This document shows, piece after piece, positions 8,255 to 18,388 of a stretch of DNA of 64,000 nucleotides. Made by a program: the position numbers and the translations under genes. The stretch spans positions 288,237 to 352,236 of the forward strand of contig NZ_BMQP01000002.1 of assembly GCF_014648175.1 (NCBI RefSeq). The letters run 5' to 3'. How positions within the stretch are numbered: the stretch's first letter is position 1; every line of letters begins with the position of its first letter. The stretch comes from Planobispora rosea (GTDB lineage Bacteria; Actinomycetota; Actinomycetes; Streptosporangiales; Streptosporangiaceae). The notes below the pieces were generated by a model. That model saw only the letters and a list, made by a program, of their open reading frames with translations. It did not search any database and was not told the origin of the DNA.

Positions 8255-9337
8255 TCACAGGAGCCGGGCGGCCTTGAGGGCGAGGTGGAGCGCCAGGCGG
8301 TCCTCCCCGTCGGCCAGGTCGCGGCCGGTGAGCCGCTCGGCCTTGCCCAGCCGGTAGTAGAGCGTCTGGCGGTGCACGCCGAGGGCCGCCGCGGTCTCCT
8401 GGACGTGCCCGGCGCGGTCGAGGTAGCCCTCCACGGTCCTGGCCAGCTCCGGGTCGGCGGCCAGTTCCCCGGCCTCCGCCGCCAGCTCGCGCAGCGCCTC
8501 GGGCGCCAGGCGGGCGAGCGTCCGGTAGACGCCGAGATCGGACCAGGCCGCGACGGGGGCGAGCTGCGGCACCCGGTCGGCGACCCGGAGCGCGTGGACC
8601 GCCTCCCGCCAGCTCCGCCAGGCCCGTTCCGGGTCGGCCCTGGGGTCGCCGACCCCGGCCGCCGTGCCGTACATGGCCTGGATCCGCCCGGCCAGCTCCC
8701 CCGCGTGGGCCGCCGGGGCGAGCACCGCGACCAGCGGCTCGGCCCGGTCGGCGGGACCGGGGTCGGGGAGGCCGGGGTCGGCGAGCACGTCGCGCGGGAG
8801 CGTCCACAGCGCGGCGACCCGGCCGGCGGAGGCCCGCACCGCGATCGCCGCCACCGGGCCGCGCAGGTCGAGCCGGGACAGCGCCCAGGAGCGCTCCTCG
8901 GGGTCGGCGGAGAACAGCTCCCGCAGGTGCCCGCCCAGGTCCCGGCGGCGGCGGGCCTCCTGGGCCAGGACCGTGGCCGCGCGCGCGACCAGTCCGGAGA
9001 CGGAGTCGAGCCGCTCCTCGGTGAGGGTCCCGTCGTCCAGCAGCCACAGGTAGCCGTAGGTCACCTCCCGGTGCCGGAGCGGGACGCACACCCGGGCGAG
9101 CACCCCCAGCTCGGCGTCGGCGGGGATGCGGACCCGGCCGCGCGCCGTGGCGATGCCGTACCTCTCGAAGTAGGCCCGGACCTCGTCGGAGGCGCGCCGG
9201 CGCAGGATGGACTCCTGGCGCACGACGTCGATGTCGCCGCTCTGCGCCGCGTAGGCCAGCAGCTGGAACGCGCGGTCCTCCAGGGTGGCGGAGGCTCCCA
9301 GCACGTCGGCGATCTCGTCGATGGTCTCCTGGAGCAT
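8255..9337 (-). CDS. PucR/CdaR-type regulator, probable activator of proline catabolism
   Basis: 360 residues from the ATG at 9337. In-frame starts at 9355 (ATG) and 9394 (GTG) are possible, but homology begins at MLQETIDEIADVLG. The N-terminal and central part are GAF-like/GGDEF-like sensory regions of the PucR family. The C-terminus is the PucR helix-turn-helix: GHVQETAAALGVHRQTLYYR, then LGKAERLTGRDL. It is divergent from proline dehydrogenase and P5C dehydrogenase genes, the arrangement known for PutR/PruR proline-responsive activators in actinobacteria. A 16-bp inverted repeat lies just upstream of its start. The proline link is from context. Confidence 0.85.
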   Translation of the reverse strand: MLQETIDEIADVLGASATLEDRAFQLLAYAAQSGDIDVVRQESILRRRASDEVRAYFERYGIATARGRVRIPADAELGVLARVCVPLRHREVTYGYLWLLDDGTLTEERLDSVSGLVARAATVLAQEARRRRDLGGHLRELFSADPEERSWALSRLDLRGPVAAIAVRASAGRVAALWTLPRDVLADPGLPDPGPADRAEPLVAVLAPAAHAGELAGRIQAMYGTAAGVGDPRADPERAWRSWREAVHALRVADRVPQLAPVAAWSDLGVYRTLARLAPEALRELAAEAGELAADPELARTVEGYLDRAGHVQETAAALGVHRQTLYYRLGKAERLTGRDLADGEDRLALHLALKAARLL

Positions 9338-9347
9338 CCCGCCATTG

Positions 9348-9363
9348 TCATACATCTGTATGA
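9348..9363. promoter_or_regulatory. Inverted-repeat operator between regulator and proline genes
   Basis: TCATACA (9348-9354) and TGTATGA (9357-9363) form a perfect inverted repeat with a 2-bp spacer in the divergent control region. It is the likely binding site of the PucR-type regulator. Confidence 0.5.
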
Positions 9364-9432
9364 AGCCCGCTCCCCGTGATCGTGGCAGATGCACATGAGA
9401 CCGTCCTGAACTGCCGTTTTAGGCTGGGAGAC

Positions 9433-10359
9433 ATGTTCGGTCAAGTTTTCCTCGCCGGGTCGCGGATCCCGCTCGTGCGGCGCGCGGTCTCCGGCGTGCC
9501 GCTGACGCGCAAGGTCGTCGACCGCTTCGTGGCGGGCGAGACCGTCCAGGACGCCGTCGAGGCCGTCCGCCGCCTGACCGGCGCGGGCCTCGCGGTCACC
9601 ATCGACCATCTGGGCGAGGAGACCCGCGACGCCGCGGCCGCCGCCCACACGGCCGAGGCCTACGTCACCCTGCTCGGCGCGCTGCGCGAGCTGGACCTCG
9701 GCGACCGCGCCGAGGCGTCGGTGAAGCTCTCGGCGGTCGGCCAGGCGCTCGGCGCCGACGGCGACAAGATCGCCTTGGAGAACGCCCGGAAGATCTGCGA
9801 GGCCGCCTACGCCGCCGGGGCGGACGTGACCCTCGACATGGAGGACCACACCACGGTCGACTCCACGCTCGGCATCCTGCGCGCGCTGCGCGCCGACTTC
9901 CCCGCCACGGGCGTGGCGATCCAGGCCTACCTGTTCCGCAGCGAGGCCGACTGCCGCGACCTGGCGCACGAGGGCTCCCGGGTCCGCCTGGTCAAGGGCG
10001 CCTACGCCGAGCCCGCCTCCGTCGCGCACCGCGACAGGAACGAGGTCGACAAGGCCTACGTCCGGTGCCTGCGGATCCTCATGGCGGGGCGGGGATACCC
10101 CATGGTGGCCACGCACGACGACCGGCTGATCTCGATCACCGAGACCCTCGCCGACCGCTTCGGGCGCTCCCTGGGCGAATACGAATACCAGATGCTGTAC
10201 GGCATCCGCACCGACAAGCAGCAGGCCCTGGCCGGCGCCGGTCACACGATGCGCGTCTACGTCCCCTACGGCGACGACTGGTACGGCTACTTCATGCGCC
10301 GCCTCGCGGAGCGCCCGGCCAACGTCGCCTTCTTTCTCCGTGCCCTTGGAGGCAAGTAG
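9433..10359 (+). CDS. Proline dehydrogenase (FAD-dependent, monofunctional)
   Basis: 308 residues, typical of monofunctional actinobacterial enzymes that oxidise L-proline to 1-pyrroline-5-carboxylate and pass electrons to quinone. The TIM-barrel motifs are present: VTIDHLGEE, DMEDHTTVDSTL, LVKGAYAEP, ATHDDRLI and EYQMLYGIRTDKQQAL. The ATG at 9433 follows GGGAGA and starts the conserved N-terminus (MFGQVFLAGSRIP). The next gene encodes the second enzyme of the pathway, two bases downstream, so the two are one transcription unit. A PucR-type regulator is divergent. Confidence 0.93.
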   Translation: MFGQVFLAGSRIPLVRRAVSGVPLTRKVVDRFVAGETVQDAVEAVRRLTGAGLAVTIDHLGEETRDAAAAAHTAEAYVTLLGALRELDLGDRAEASVKLSAVGQALGADGDKIALENARKICEAAYAAGADVTLDMEDHTTVDSTLGILRALRADFPATGVAIQAYLFRSEADCRDLAHEGSRVRLVKGAYAEPASVAHRDRNEVDKAYVRCLRILMAGRGYPMVATHDDRLISITETLADRFGRSLGEYEYQMLYGIRTDKQQALAGAGHTMRVYVPYGDDWYGYFMRRLAERPANVAFFLRALGGK

Positions 10360-10361
10360 CG

Positions 10362-11987
<1,626 letters not shown>

Positions 11988-12048
11988 CGTCCGCGGATCA
12001 GGCGGCGTCACCCGTCGCCTCCCTCCGGACGGGGGGAGGCGACGCGGT

Positions 12049-12462
12049 CTACACCGACGGAGGCGGGTAGCGGTGGATCTCCGCCCGATGACCGGTCGAG
12101 CCGGCGAACGTGGCGTCGTCGGTGAGCAGCGGCACGCCCAGCAGTTCGGCGAGGGCCGCGTACATGCCGTCGTAGGCGGTGAGGTTGTTCCGCAGTTCCA
12201 GCACCCGCCGCTGCAGCGGCAGCATCGGATGCCGGGTGATCCTGAGCTGGGCGTAACGCTCCAGCATGAGCTGAGCCCGCTCCTCGGAGATGCGTACCTC
12301 CGGCTTGCTCGTGATCACATGTCCGCGCACCACCGAAGCGATCTCGACGTCGATCAGCGCCGGGGCGTGCAGCCTGCGGGCCAGCCGCTGGCGGAGCAGG
12401 TCGTCGCCCTTCACGTTGGCCAATAGGCGGAAAACGATCGAGGCGTCGACGACCAGACTCAC
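12049..12462 (-). CDS. PIN-domain toxin (VapC type)
   Basis: 137 residues with the PIN-domain acidic residues in place: VVDASIVFRLL (first Asp), LIDVEIASVV (Glu), LTAYDGMYAALAELL (third Asp) and LLTDDATFAG (final acidic pair). VapC toxins are Mg2+-dependent ribonucleases that cleave tRNA or rRNA. It starts with a GTG whose first four bases overlap the antitoxin stop (GTGA), so translation is coupled. The antitoxin upstream neutralises it and probably represses the pair through the palindrome at 12681-12715. Confidence 0.9.
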   Translation of the reverse strand: MSLVVDASIVFRLLANVKGDDLLRQRLARRLHAPALIDVEIASVVRGHVITSKPEVRISEERAQLMLERYAQLRITRHPMLPLQRRVLELRNNLTAYDGMYAALAELLGVPLLTDDATFAGSTGHRAEIHRYPPPSV

Positions 12463-12683
12463 CGGCGGCCCTCACGCAGCGTCTCACGGACGAAGTCGGG
12501 ATCGTACGGCACCGGCTCGTCGGCGGCGATCCCGGCCATGACCTCGTCCAGCGTCGGGGTGGCCGCCTCCTCGTTCAGCAGGTCGCGCAGATAAGCCGTC
12601 AGCGACTTGCCCTCACGCTCAGCCCGCGCCTTCAACGTCCGCTCGGTCTCTTCGGGGATGTCCCGGATCTGCACTATTCCCAT
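12459..12683 (-). CDS. Ribbon-helix-helix antitoxin (FitA/VapB type)
   Basis: 74 residues. The N-terminal MGIVQIRDIPEETERTLKAR and following helices (EREGKSLTAYLRDLLNEEA) form an Arc/FitA-like ribbon-helix-helix DNA-binding domain. The acidic C-terminus (DEVMAGIAADEPVPYDPDF) would wrap the toxin. There is no ribosome binding site: the ATG is part of a large palindrome, so the message is probably leaderless or has a very short leader. The toxin gene overlaps by 4 bp. Confidence 0.88.
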   Translation of the reverse strand: MGIVQIRDIPEETERTLKARAEREGKSLTAYLRDLLNEEAATPTLDEVMAGIAADEPVPYDPDFVRETLREGRR

Positions 12684-12715
12684 GCATGCATATTAGCATG
12701 CAATATGCATGCATG
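12681..12715. promoter_or_regulatory. 35-bp palindromic operator of the toxin-antitoxin pair
   Basis: Perfect 14-bp arms (12681-12694 and 12702-12715, CATGCATGCATATT and its complement) flank a 7-bp centre AGCATGC that itself contains GCATGC. The left arm includes the antitoxin start codon, so a bound antitoxin-toxin complex would cover both promoter and start. Confidence 0.8.
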
Positions 12716-12789
12716 GCGGATCCGGACACCACCTCGCAACCACGAGAAGCAGTGGCGCACGAGGGGTGTTCCATCCCGTACGGTTCCCG

Positions 12790-12801
12790 CACAATGACCG
12801 G
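12790..12801 (+). promoter_or_regulatory. Putative -10 box of a leaderless gene
   Basis: CACAAT at 12790-12795 is followed by 6 bp and then the GTG at 12802, the same spacing as in several other genes of this window. There is no clear -35 box. Confidence 0.35.
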
Positions 12802-13395
12802 GTGATCGATCACTACCGCCGGCTCTTCGAGCGGCACCAGTGGCTGCTGAACGGGCTCTGCTGGACCGTCGTCCAGCCGCTGGACGACGACCTCACCGTC
12901 GACGATCTCCTGTGGCGCCTGAACGGCGGCCGCGACCCCGAGCGGCGCGGGATGTACTTTCGCGAGGCGGAAGAACTGGAGGAGGGGCGGCTCGTCCTCC
13001 TCCTCGTCGAGGAGGACATGGCCTGCGGCTTCCTGAGCGCCTCCGGCGACCCGACCCCGGATGCCATCCTCGCCGAGCTCAGCAGGGGGGCACGGGTGTG
13101 GATGACGACATGGCACTTCAAGGGCGGCGAGACGCTCCTGTACGCGGCCGGAGGCGAGATCAGGGCGAAGATATACGACTTCGTCTTCGCGGAGCGCCTG
13201 ATCGAGCACGGTGATCAGAGCATCCTGGCCGACTTCCGCACACTGCTCGACGGCCTCGGTCCGCAGGACTACCTCGGCAAGTACTGCGCGGCGTTCGCCT
13301 TCATCGAGGCGGCCACCGGCGTGGGTCTCGAAACCGAGTGGCTGGAGGCGGAGGAGGCCCCCGTCGTCCTCCTCGACAATCCCGGCCGCGGATGA
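12802..13395 (+). CDS. Uncharacterised actinobacterial protein (DUF6461-like)
   Basis: 197 residues from the GTG at 12802; an in-frame ATG at 12709 is possible, but the region between lies over the toxin-antitoxin operator and does not look conserved. The product is an acidic soluble alpha/beta protein starting VIDHYRRLFERHQWLLNGLC with several aromatic strands (VWMTTWHFKGGETLLYAAGG, KIYDFVFAERLIEHGD). It resembles small single-domain proteins common in Streptosporangiaceae and Streptomyces and grouped as DUF6461, but the assignment is from memory and weak. There is no signal peptide or known catalytic motif. Confidence 0.6.
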   Translation: MIDHYRRLFERHQWLLNGLCWTVVQPLDDDLTVDDLLWRLNGGRDPERRGMYFREAEELEEGRLVLLLVEEDMACGFLSASGDPTPDAILAELSRGARVWMTTWHFKGGETLLYAAGGEIRAKIYDFVFAERLIEHGDQSILADFRTLLDGLGPQDYLGKYCAAFAFIEAATGVGLETEWLEAEEAPVVLLDNPGRG

Positions 13396-13680
13396 AACGG
13401 CCCTTCGCGGGCCTCGCCCTCCTGCGCTGACCGACTCGCCGTCGTGACGGTGGCCGCGGAAAACCCGGCCACCGGTGGCGAACGCCTCCGGCGGCGACGT
13501 CCCGCCCTTCGCCCGAGTCCGTTCCGGGCCCTTCCGGAGAGTACGGTCCACCGGCGTCCGACGAGCGCCGCCTCCCGGAGCCGTATGGGGCGCGGGAAAA
13601 ATCTTCGAATCCGCTGTAACCATCTGCCGGGATCGCCACTCTTATCTGACGAACCATTACGAAAAGGAAGGGCCACCGAG

Positions 13681-13935
13681 ATGAGCGAGTTCGACGTCAC
13701 CGCCACCGACTACTACGACACCGACAACGACGGCGGCACCGACGCCCAGCTGATCGACACCGACGGCGACAACGTCGCCGACGAGGAGCGCTACGACGTC
13801 GACGGCGACGGCGTCACCGACGTGGTCTACCTCGACCACAACTCCGACGGCGTCACCGACGAGGTCCGTGTCGACCTCGACGGCGACGGGGTCGCCGACT
13901 ACACCGAGTACCAGGGTCCCTTCCCCACGGCCTGA
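13681..13935 (+). CDS. Small acidic DxDGDG-repeat protein, probable calcium binder
   Basis: 84 residues; the ATG at 13681 follows GGAAGGG. Almost the whole protein is five calcium-loop-like repeats spaced 11-12 residues apart: DTDNDGGTD, DTDGDNVAD, DVDGDGVTD, DHNSDGVTD and DLDGDGVAD. This resembles EF-hand loop, dockerin or thrombospondin type 3 metal-binding loops. There is no signal peptide or hydrophobic segment, so it would act inside the cell unless exported by a non-classical route. Neighbouring genes give no clue. A role as Ca2+ buffer or sensor is an inference from the repeats. Confidence 0.8.
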   Translation: MSEFDVTATDYYDTDNDGGTDAQLIDTDGDNVADEERYDVDGDGVTDVVYLDHNSDGVTDEVRVDLDGDGVADYTEYQGPFPTA

Positions 13936-14043
13936 CCGGGACCGGCACGTCCGACGGGGTCCCCGTCCCCTCCCGAGGACCCCCGGTCACCCGGCCCGCC
14001 CCGGCCGTGCCGATCACCTGATCATCAGTGGGTCATCGGCGGA

Positions 14044-16299
14044 TCACGGCGAGCCGCCCGGCCCGCTCTCCCCGCCCTGCCCGGTCTCCGTACCCTCCGA
14101 AACGTTCTCCTCGCCGTCCGGGGGGCCTTCTGCGCCGTCCGGCCGCTCCGCCCCGTCGCCGTTCATCGGCCGCGAGGAGCCGCACCCGGTGCCGCATCCG
14201 CCGAAGCGCGCGGAGTTCACCGGATGGAAGGGCGTGGCCCGCACGCCCCTCAGCGCGGCCATCATGGTGTCCCTCCAGATCGGGCCGGGGATGTCGCCCC
14301 CGAAGACCGCACCGTAGTACCGCCCGCCGATGGTGACGCCGCGGAGCTTGTGCTCCGTCGAGCCGCGGGGATCCCCGATGCTGACCGCGCCGGCCAGGTC
14401 CGGCGTGAACCCGGCGAACCAGGCGGTGGCGTGGTCGTCGGTGGTCCCGGTCTTGCCCGCGGCGTCGCGGCCGATGCCGCCCACGTGCCGCATCGTGCCC
14501 TTGGTGAAGACCCCCGACAGGATGTCCGCCGTGGCGTCGGCGACCTCCGGATCCAGCGCCTGGCGGCATTCGGGCCGGTAGTCGGTCGCCCTGCCGTCCC
14601 GGTCGACGATCCGGGTGATGGCCATGGGCCCGCAGTACTTCCCGCGCGCGCCGATGGCGGCGTACGCGGTGGCGACGGTCACCGGGTCCATCTCGTTGAT
14701 GCCGAGAGTGAAGGTCTGGAACTCCTTCAGCGGCTCGCCGTCGGCCCGCTTGATGCCCAGCGACCGGGCGGTGCGCACGGTGTCGCACAGGCCGACGCGC
14801 TCCTCCAGGGCGAGGAAGAAGGTGTTGACCGAGTCCCAGGTGCCCGTCCGCAGGGTCTTGAAGCCGCCCGATCCCTCGTCGTTGGTGACGGTGTGCGTCG
14901 GGTCCCCGATGTTCTGCCCCTTGCAGTTCTTGAAGGTGGCGTACCCGGGGGCGCGGTAGCCGGCGCCGGCGCTGAGCCCGTCGTCGAGCCGCATGCCCTC
15001 CTTGAGCGCCGCGATCAGGGTGAAGGTCTTGAAGGTCGAGCCCGCCTGGAAGCCGATTCCGCCGCCGTGCGCGACGTCGGCGACGACGTTGTACGAGATC
15101 TCGTTCCTGCGCGCGGAGTTGCCGTAGGTACGGCTGGCCGCCATCGCTTTGATCATTCCGGTGCCCGGCTGGACCAGTGCCTGGGCGGCGACCGGGATGT
15201 CGGAGACGTGGACCCGCTTCCTGATCGCCCGCTCGGCCGCGGCCTGCATGCGGCGGTCCAGCGTGGTCTCGATCGTCAGGCCGCCGCGGTTGAGGAACCG
15301 GGCACGGCTCTCCTCCGTCTTGCCGAAGCTCGGGTTGTTGAGGATCTCGTGCCGCACGTACATGCAGAAGTACGGATACGGGCTGGACTCACACCCGCCG
15401 GGCAGCGGCGTGCCCTTGTAGCCCAGCTTCCTGGCCTTGGCCCGCTCGGCCTCCTGCGGTGTGATCTTCCCGAGCTCCGCCATGCGGTCGAGCACGACGT
15501 TGCGCCGCTCCAGCAGCCGCCGCCGGTTGTCCCTGCCGCCCTCGGGGTCGGTGCTGTTGGGCAGCTGCACGGCCCCCGCCAGCGTGGCCGCCTGCGCCAG
15601 GTCGAGCTCGGCGGCGGAGACCCCAAAGAAGCGTTTGGCCGCCGCCTCGATGCCGTTGGCCCGCGCCCCGAAATAGGCGATGTTCAGGTATTTCTCAAGG
15701 ATCTCGTCCTTGGTGTACTTCTGCTCCACCGCCATCGCGTGGCGCAGCTCCTTGAGCTTGCGCGCGTAGCTGGCCTCCAGCGCCTTGTTCTTCTCCTTCT
15801 CGGTCACGGCCGTGTTGAGCAGCACCTGCTTGACGTACTGCTGGGTGATGGTGGAGCCGCCCTGGCTCACCTGGCCCGAGGCGAGGTTCTTCGCCAGGGC
15901 CCGTATGGTCCCCTCGATGTCGATCGGGCCGTGCTCGTAGAAGCGGTAGTCCTCGATGGAGATGATCGCCGTCTTCATCACCTCGGACACCGCGCTGAGC
16001 GGGACGACCTCCCGGTACTCCTCGTAGAACTGCGCGATCCGGTTGCCCTCGGCGTCCAGGACCGTCGTCTTCTCCGCCAGCGGCGGCTCCGGGAGGTCCA
16101 CCGGGCTGAGGTTGAGCTCCTCCGACGCGGCGACGACCAGCGTCCCCGCGCCCCCCACGGCCGGCAGCGCGAGAGCCGCCGCCAGCACCCCCGCGAGCGC
16201 CCCCGCCCCGGCGAGCCGCATGATCGCCGTTCCCCGCCGCCTTCCGGCCTCCGGCGTGCCGCTGCTTCCGGTTGTCCAAACCTCTTCGCTGGTAAACAT
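14044..16299 (-). CDS. Class A penicillin-binding protein (transglycosylase/transpeptidase)
   Basis: A bifunctional peptidoglycan synthase of 751 residues from the ATG at 16299. A TTG at 16308 and an ATG at 16221, preceded by GGGGAA, are alternatives. A membrane anchor follows a short cytosolic part (LAGVLAAALALPAVGGAG). The GT51 domain has the catalytic glutamate motif IEDYRFYEHGPIDIEG, GGSTITQQYVKQVLL and YFGARANGIEAAA. The transpeptidase domain has S421TFK, S490VN and K616TG. The C-terminal tail is Gly/Glu/Asp-rich low complexity. It acts at the outer face of the membrane in cell-wall synthesis. Its upstream region contains two palindromes. Confidence 0.95.
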   Translation of the reverse strand: MFTSEEVWTTGSSGTPEAGRRRGTAIMRLAGAGALAGVLAAALALPAVGGAGTLVVAASEELNLSPVDLPEPPLAEKTTVLDAEGNRIAQFYEEYREVVPLSAVSEVMKTAIISIEDYRFYEHGPIDIEGTIRALAKNLASGQVSQGGSTITQQYVKQVLLNTAVTEKEKNKALEASYARKLKELRHAMAVEQKYTKDEILEKYLNIAYFGARANGIEAAAKRFFGVSAAELDLAQAATLAGAVQLPNSTDPEGGRDNRRRLLERRNVVLDRMAELGKITPQEAERAKARKLGYKGTPLPGGCESSPYPYFCMYVRHEILNNPSFGKTEESRARFLNRGGLTIETTLDRRMQAAAERAIRKRVHVSDIPVAAQALVQPGTGMIKAMAASRTYGNSARRNEISYNVVADVAHGGGIGFQAGSTFKTFTLIAALKEGMRLDDGLSAGAGYRAPGYATFKNCKGQNIGDPTHTVTNDEGSGGFKTLRTGTWDSVNTFFLALEERVGLCDTVRTARSLGIKRADGEPLKEFQTFTLGINEMDPVTVATAYAAIGARGKYCGPMAITRIVDRDGRATDYRPECRQALDPEVADATADILSGVFTKGTMRHVGGIGRDAAGKTGTTDDHATAWFAGFTPDLAGAVSIGDPRGSTEHKLRGVTIGGRYYGAVFGGDIPGPIWRDTMMAALRGVRATPFHPVNSARFGGCGTGCGSSRPMNGDGAERPDGAEGPPDGEENVSEGTETGQGGESGPGGSP

Positions 16300-16333
16300 C
16301 GTCGGCAAGCAGACCAGATCAGCCGAACAATGT

Positions 16334-16366
16334 CCAATATTGGTATATATATCCGATCAATATCGG
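16334..16366. promoter_or_regulatory. Two palindromes in the AT-rich divergent control region
   Basis: CCAATATTGG (16334-16343) is a perfect palindrome. CCGATCAATATCGG (16353-16366) has 5-bp arms around CAAT. They flank TATATATA in the most AT-rich part of the window, between the penicillin-binding protein and DinB-like genes. Probably an operator/promoter region; the regulator is unknown. Confidence 0.4.
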
Positions 16367-16496
16367 AACAGATATGCGCGCTGGTGGCGACGGGGAGACG
16401 GGCTGCCGCCTCAAGCCACGCCTGGGCTCGGGCGGCGCGCCGGGTCTCGCGGAAAGCGGACCGATACGGTCCTCGATGGTGTCTACGGTCGGGAAC

Positions 16497-17093
16497 ATGG
16501 ACATGAACTGGAACCACCTCCTCACCGACCAGCTCGACTGGCACTGGGAGAACCAGCTGCGACCGGGTCTCGACGGCCTGACCGACGACGAGTACTTCTG
16601 GGAGCCGGTGGACGGCTGCTGGAGCGTACGGCCGCGCGGTACCGCCGGCGCCCCGATCGCCGCCGGGAGCGGTGACCTCGTCATCGAGTTCGCGTTCCCC
16701 GAACCCGATCCGGCGCCGGTGACCACGATCGCCTGGCGGCTCGGGCACCTCATCGTCGGCGTCCTGGGCGGGCGCGCCGGTTCGCACTTCGGCGCGCCCG
16801 CCGTGGACTACCAGAGCTTCGCCTACGCGGGCACGGCCGCCGAGGCCCTGCGCCAGCTGGACGGGGCGTACGCGGCGTGGCGGGACGGCGTGCGCGGTCT
16901 CGGCGCCGAGGGCCTCGCCCGGCCGTGCGGTCCCGCCGAGGGCCCGTACGCCGAGGAGCCCATGGCCGCCCTGGTGCTGCACATCAACCGCGAGGTGCTC
17001 CACCACGGCGCCGAGATCCTGCTCCTGCGCGACCTCTACCGCGACCGCCGCACCCTGCGGCCGTCCCGGGTCTCCGGCGAGGTCTCCCGCTGA
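16497..17093 (+). CDS. DinB-like protein
   Basis: 198 residues from the ATG at 16497. An ATG at 16476 is also possible; both follow TACGGT boxes at leaderless-like spacing. The four-helix DinB/YfiT layout is visible: MDMNWNHLLTDQLDWHWENQ, then LTDDEYFWEPVDGCWSVRP, TIAWRLGHLIVGVLGGR with a possible metal-binding histidine, and ALVLHINREVLHHGAEILLL with further histidines. DinB-superfamily proteins are metal-binding and many act as thiol-dependent S-transferases; this one is uncharacterised. It stands alone between two genes on the other strand. Confidence 0.82.
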   Translation: MDMNWNHLLTDQLDWHWENQLRPGLDGLTDDEYFWEPVDGCWSVRPRGTAGAPIAAGSGDLVIEFAFPEPDPAPVTTIAWRLGHLIVGVLGGRAGSHFGAPAVDYQSFAYAGTAAEALRQLDGAYAAWRDGVRGLGAEGLARPCGPAEGPYAEEPMAALVLHINREVLHHGAEILLLRDLYRDRRTLRPSRVSGEVSR

Positions 17094-17113
17094 GATCCCG
17101 CGCGGGACCGGGG

Positions 17114-18109
17114 TCAGGGCACGAGCGCGGGCAGGACGACCTCCTCCAGGACCGCCCGGGGTGCGGCGTCCTGATCGGGCCCGTCATAGCCGCCCGCGGT
17201 GACGGCCACGACGAGGCCGAGGCCGGGCAGGAGGAAGAGGCGCTGCCCGCCGTTGCCCGTCGCGGTGGCCCGTCCGTCGGGGTCGACGTGCCACAGGTAA
17301 CCGTAGGACGCGCCCCAGGGGGTCGGCACACGCGGCTGGAGCATGGCCTCGACCCAGTCCGCCGGGACCACCTCGCGGTCCAGTACGGCCTGGCCGATCC
17401 TGGCCAGGCCGCGCGGGGTCAGCCGGAGCCCGGAGGCCGCCGAGGCGACCCCGTCGTCCCCGGCCGTCCACGCGAAGGAGCCGATGCCGAGCGGCTCGAA
17501 CAGCGCGGTGCGCGCGAACTCCTCCAGCGGCCGCCCGGCGCCCCGGGCGATGAGGGCGCCGACCAGCGCCACGGCGCCCCCGCTGTACTGCCTGCGGACA
17601 CCCGGCTCCTCGACGATCGGGCGTTCCAGGACGAACCGGTAGCGGTCCTCCGCCATCTCCATGGCGATCTCGCTGTTCTCCGGGCCGGTGTACGGGGCGC
17701 TCTCGTCCCATTCCAGGCCGAGCGTCATGGTCAGCGCGTGCTCGACGGTCAGCCGCGCCCGCCGGGGATCGGCGGCCAGGTCGGGGTACTCGGGGAAGTG
17801 GCGCAGGATCGGCTCTCCGGGCTCGGGCACCAGGCCGTCGGCGAGCGCGATGCCGTACAGCACACCGACGACGCTCTTGGTGACCGAGCGGACGTCGTGC
17901 AGGGTCTCCGGCCCGAACTCGACCGTGCCGAGCGGCGTGCCCCAGGAGAAGTCCGGACCGCTGCCGTAGTGCTCCAGGACCAGCTCGCCGTGGCGGGCCA
18001 CCACGACGCCGTGCAGGTCCGGGGCCCCTCCCCGGCGGACGAGGCCGTCGAGCCGGTCCGCCAGGTCGGGGGCGAACCCCGCCTTCTCAGGACTGGATCT
18101 CTGCCACAC
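17114..18109 (-). CDS. Serine hydrolase of the beta-lactamase/class C family
   Basis: 331 residues; the GTG at 18109 follows a strong GGAGGA site. The SxxK motif is S75VTK in LHDVRSVTKSVVGVLYG, and the Tyr motif appears as QYSGGAVALVGALI. A WGASYGYLWHVD and GNGGQRLFLLPGLGLVVAV C-terminal part completes the family pattern. There is no signal peptide, so it is probably a cytosolic esterase or amidase-like enzyme of unknown substrate rather than an antibiotic-resistance beta-lactamase. It ends 20 bp from the convergent DinB-like gene. Confidence 0.9.
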   Translation of the reverse strand: MWQRSSPEKAGFAPDLADRLDGLVRRGGAPDLHGVVVARHGELVLEHYGSGPDFSWGTPLGTVEFGPETLHDVRSVTKSVVGVLYGIALADGLVPEPGEPILRHFPEYPDLAADPRRARLTVEHALTMTLGLEWDESAPYTGPENSEIAMEMAEDRYRFVLERPIVEEPGVRRQYSGGAVALVGALIARGAGRPLEEFARTALFEPLGIGSFAWTAGDDGVASAASGLRLTPRGLARIGQAVLDREVVPADWVEAMLQPRVPTPWGASYGYLWHVDPDGRATATGNGGQRLFLLPGLGLVVAVTAGGYDGPDQDAAPRAVLEEVVLPALVP

Positions 18110-18148
18110 GATTCCTCCACATTTTCCGGAACATATCTAGTGGCAAGC

Positions 18149-18162
18149 CTTCCGTAAGGAAG
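18149..18162. promoter_or_regulatory. Small inverted repeat upstream of the serine hydrolase gene
   Basis: CTTCC (18149-18153) and GGAAG (18158-18162) flank GTAA. On the minus strand a TAGATAT box lies a little closer to the hydrolase start, so this could be an operator on its promoter. Confidence 0.3.
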
Positions 18163-18388
18163 AAACTGGCGCATCACCAAATTTCATGCGAAACACCGTC
18201 ATCCTCTGGCTATTCGCCGCCGAGACGGCCCCGGCGATCCGGAAACTTTCCCCTTCCACCCTTCGTCAAAGGGGTAAAGACCGGATAAAGGCCATGCTTC
18301 CACGGGGGGCGCCACACGGGGGCACAGACGGGGGCACACACGGGCCGGAGCACGCGGGGGTCGGAGCGCACGGGAGGTACGGGGAGCG

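Noticed and set aside
12008..12487. 159-codon minus-strand frame over the toxin gene
   Set aside because: Out-of-frame shadow rich in Arg and Ala; the PIN-domain frame is clearly the real one.
13396..13680. N-terminal extension of the DxDGDG protein
   Set aside because: Open in frame but Arg/Pro-rich without homology; the ATG at 13681 has a good ribosome site.
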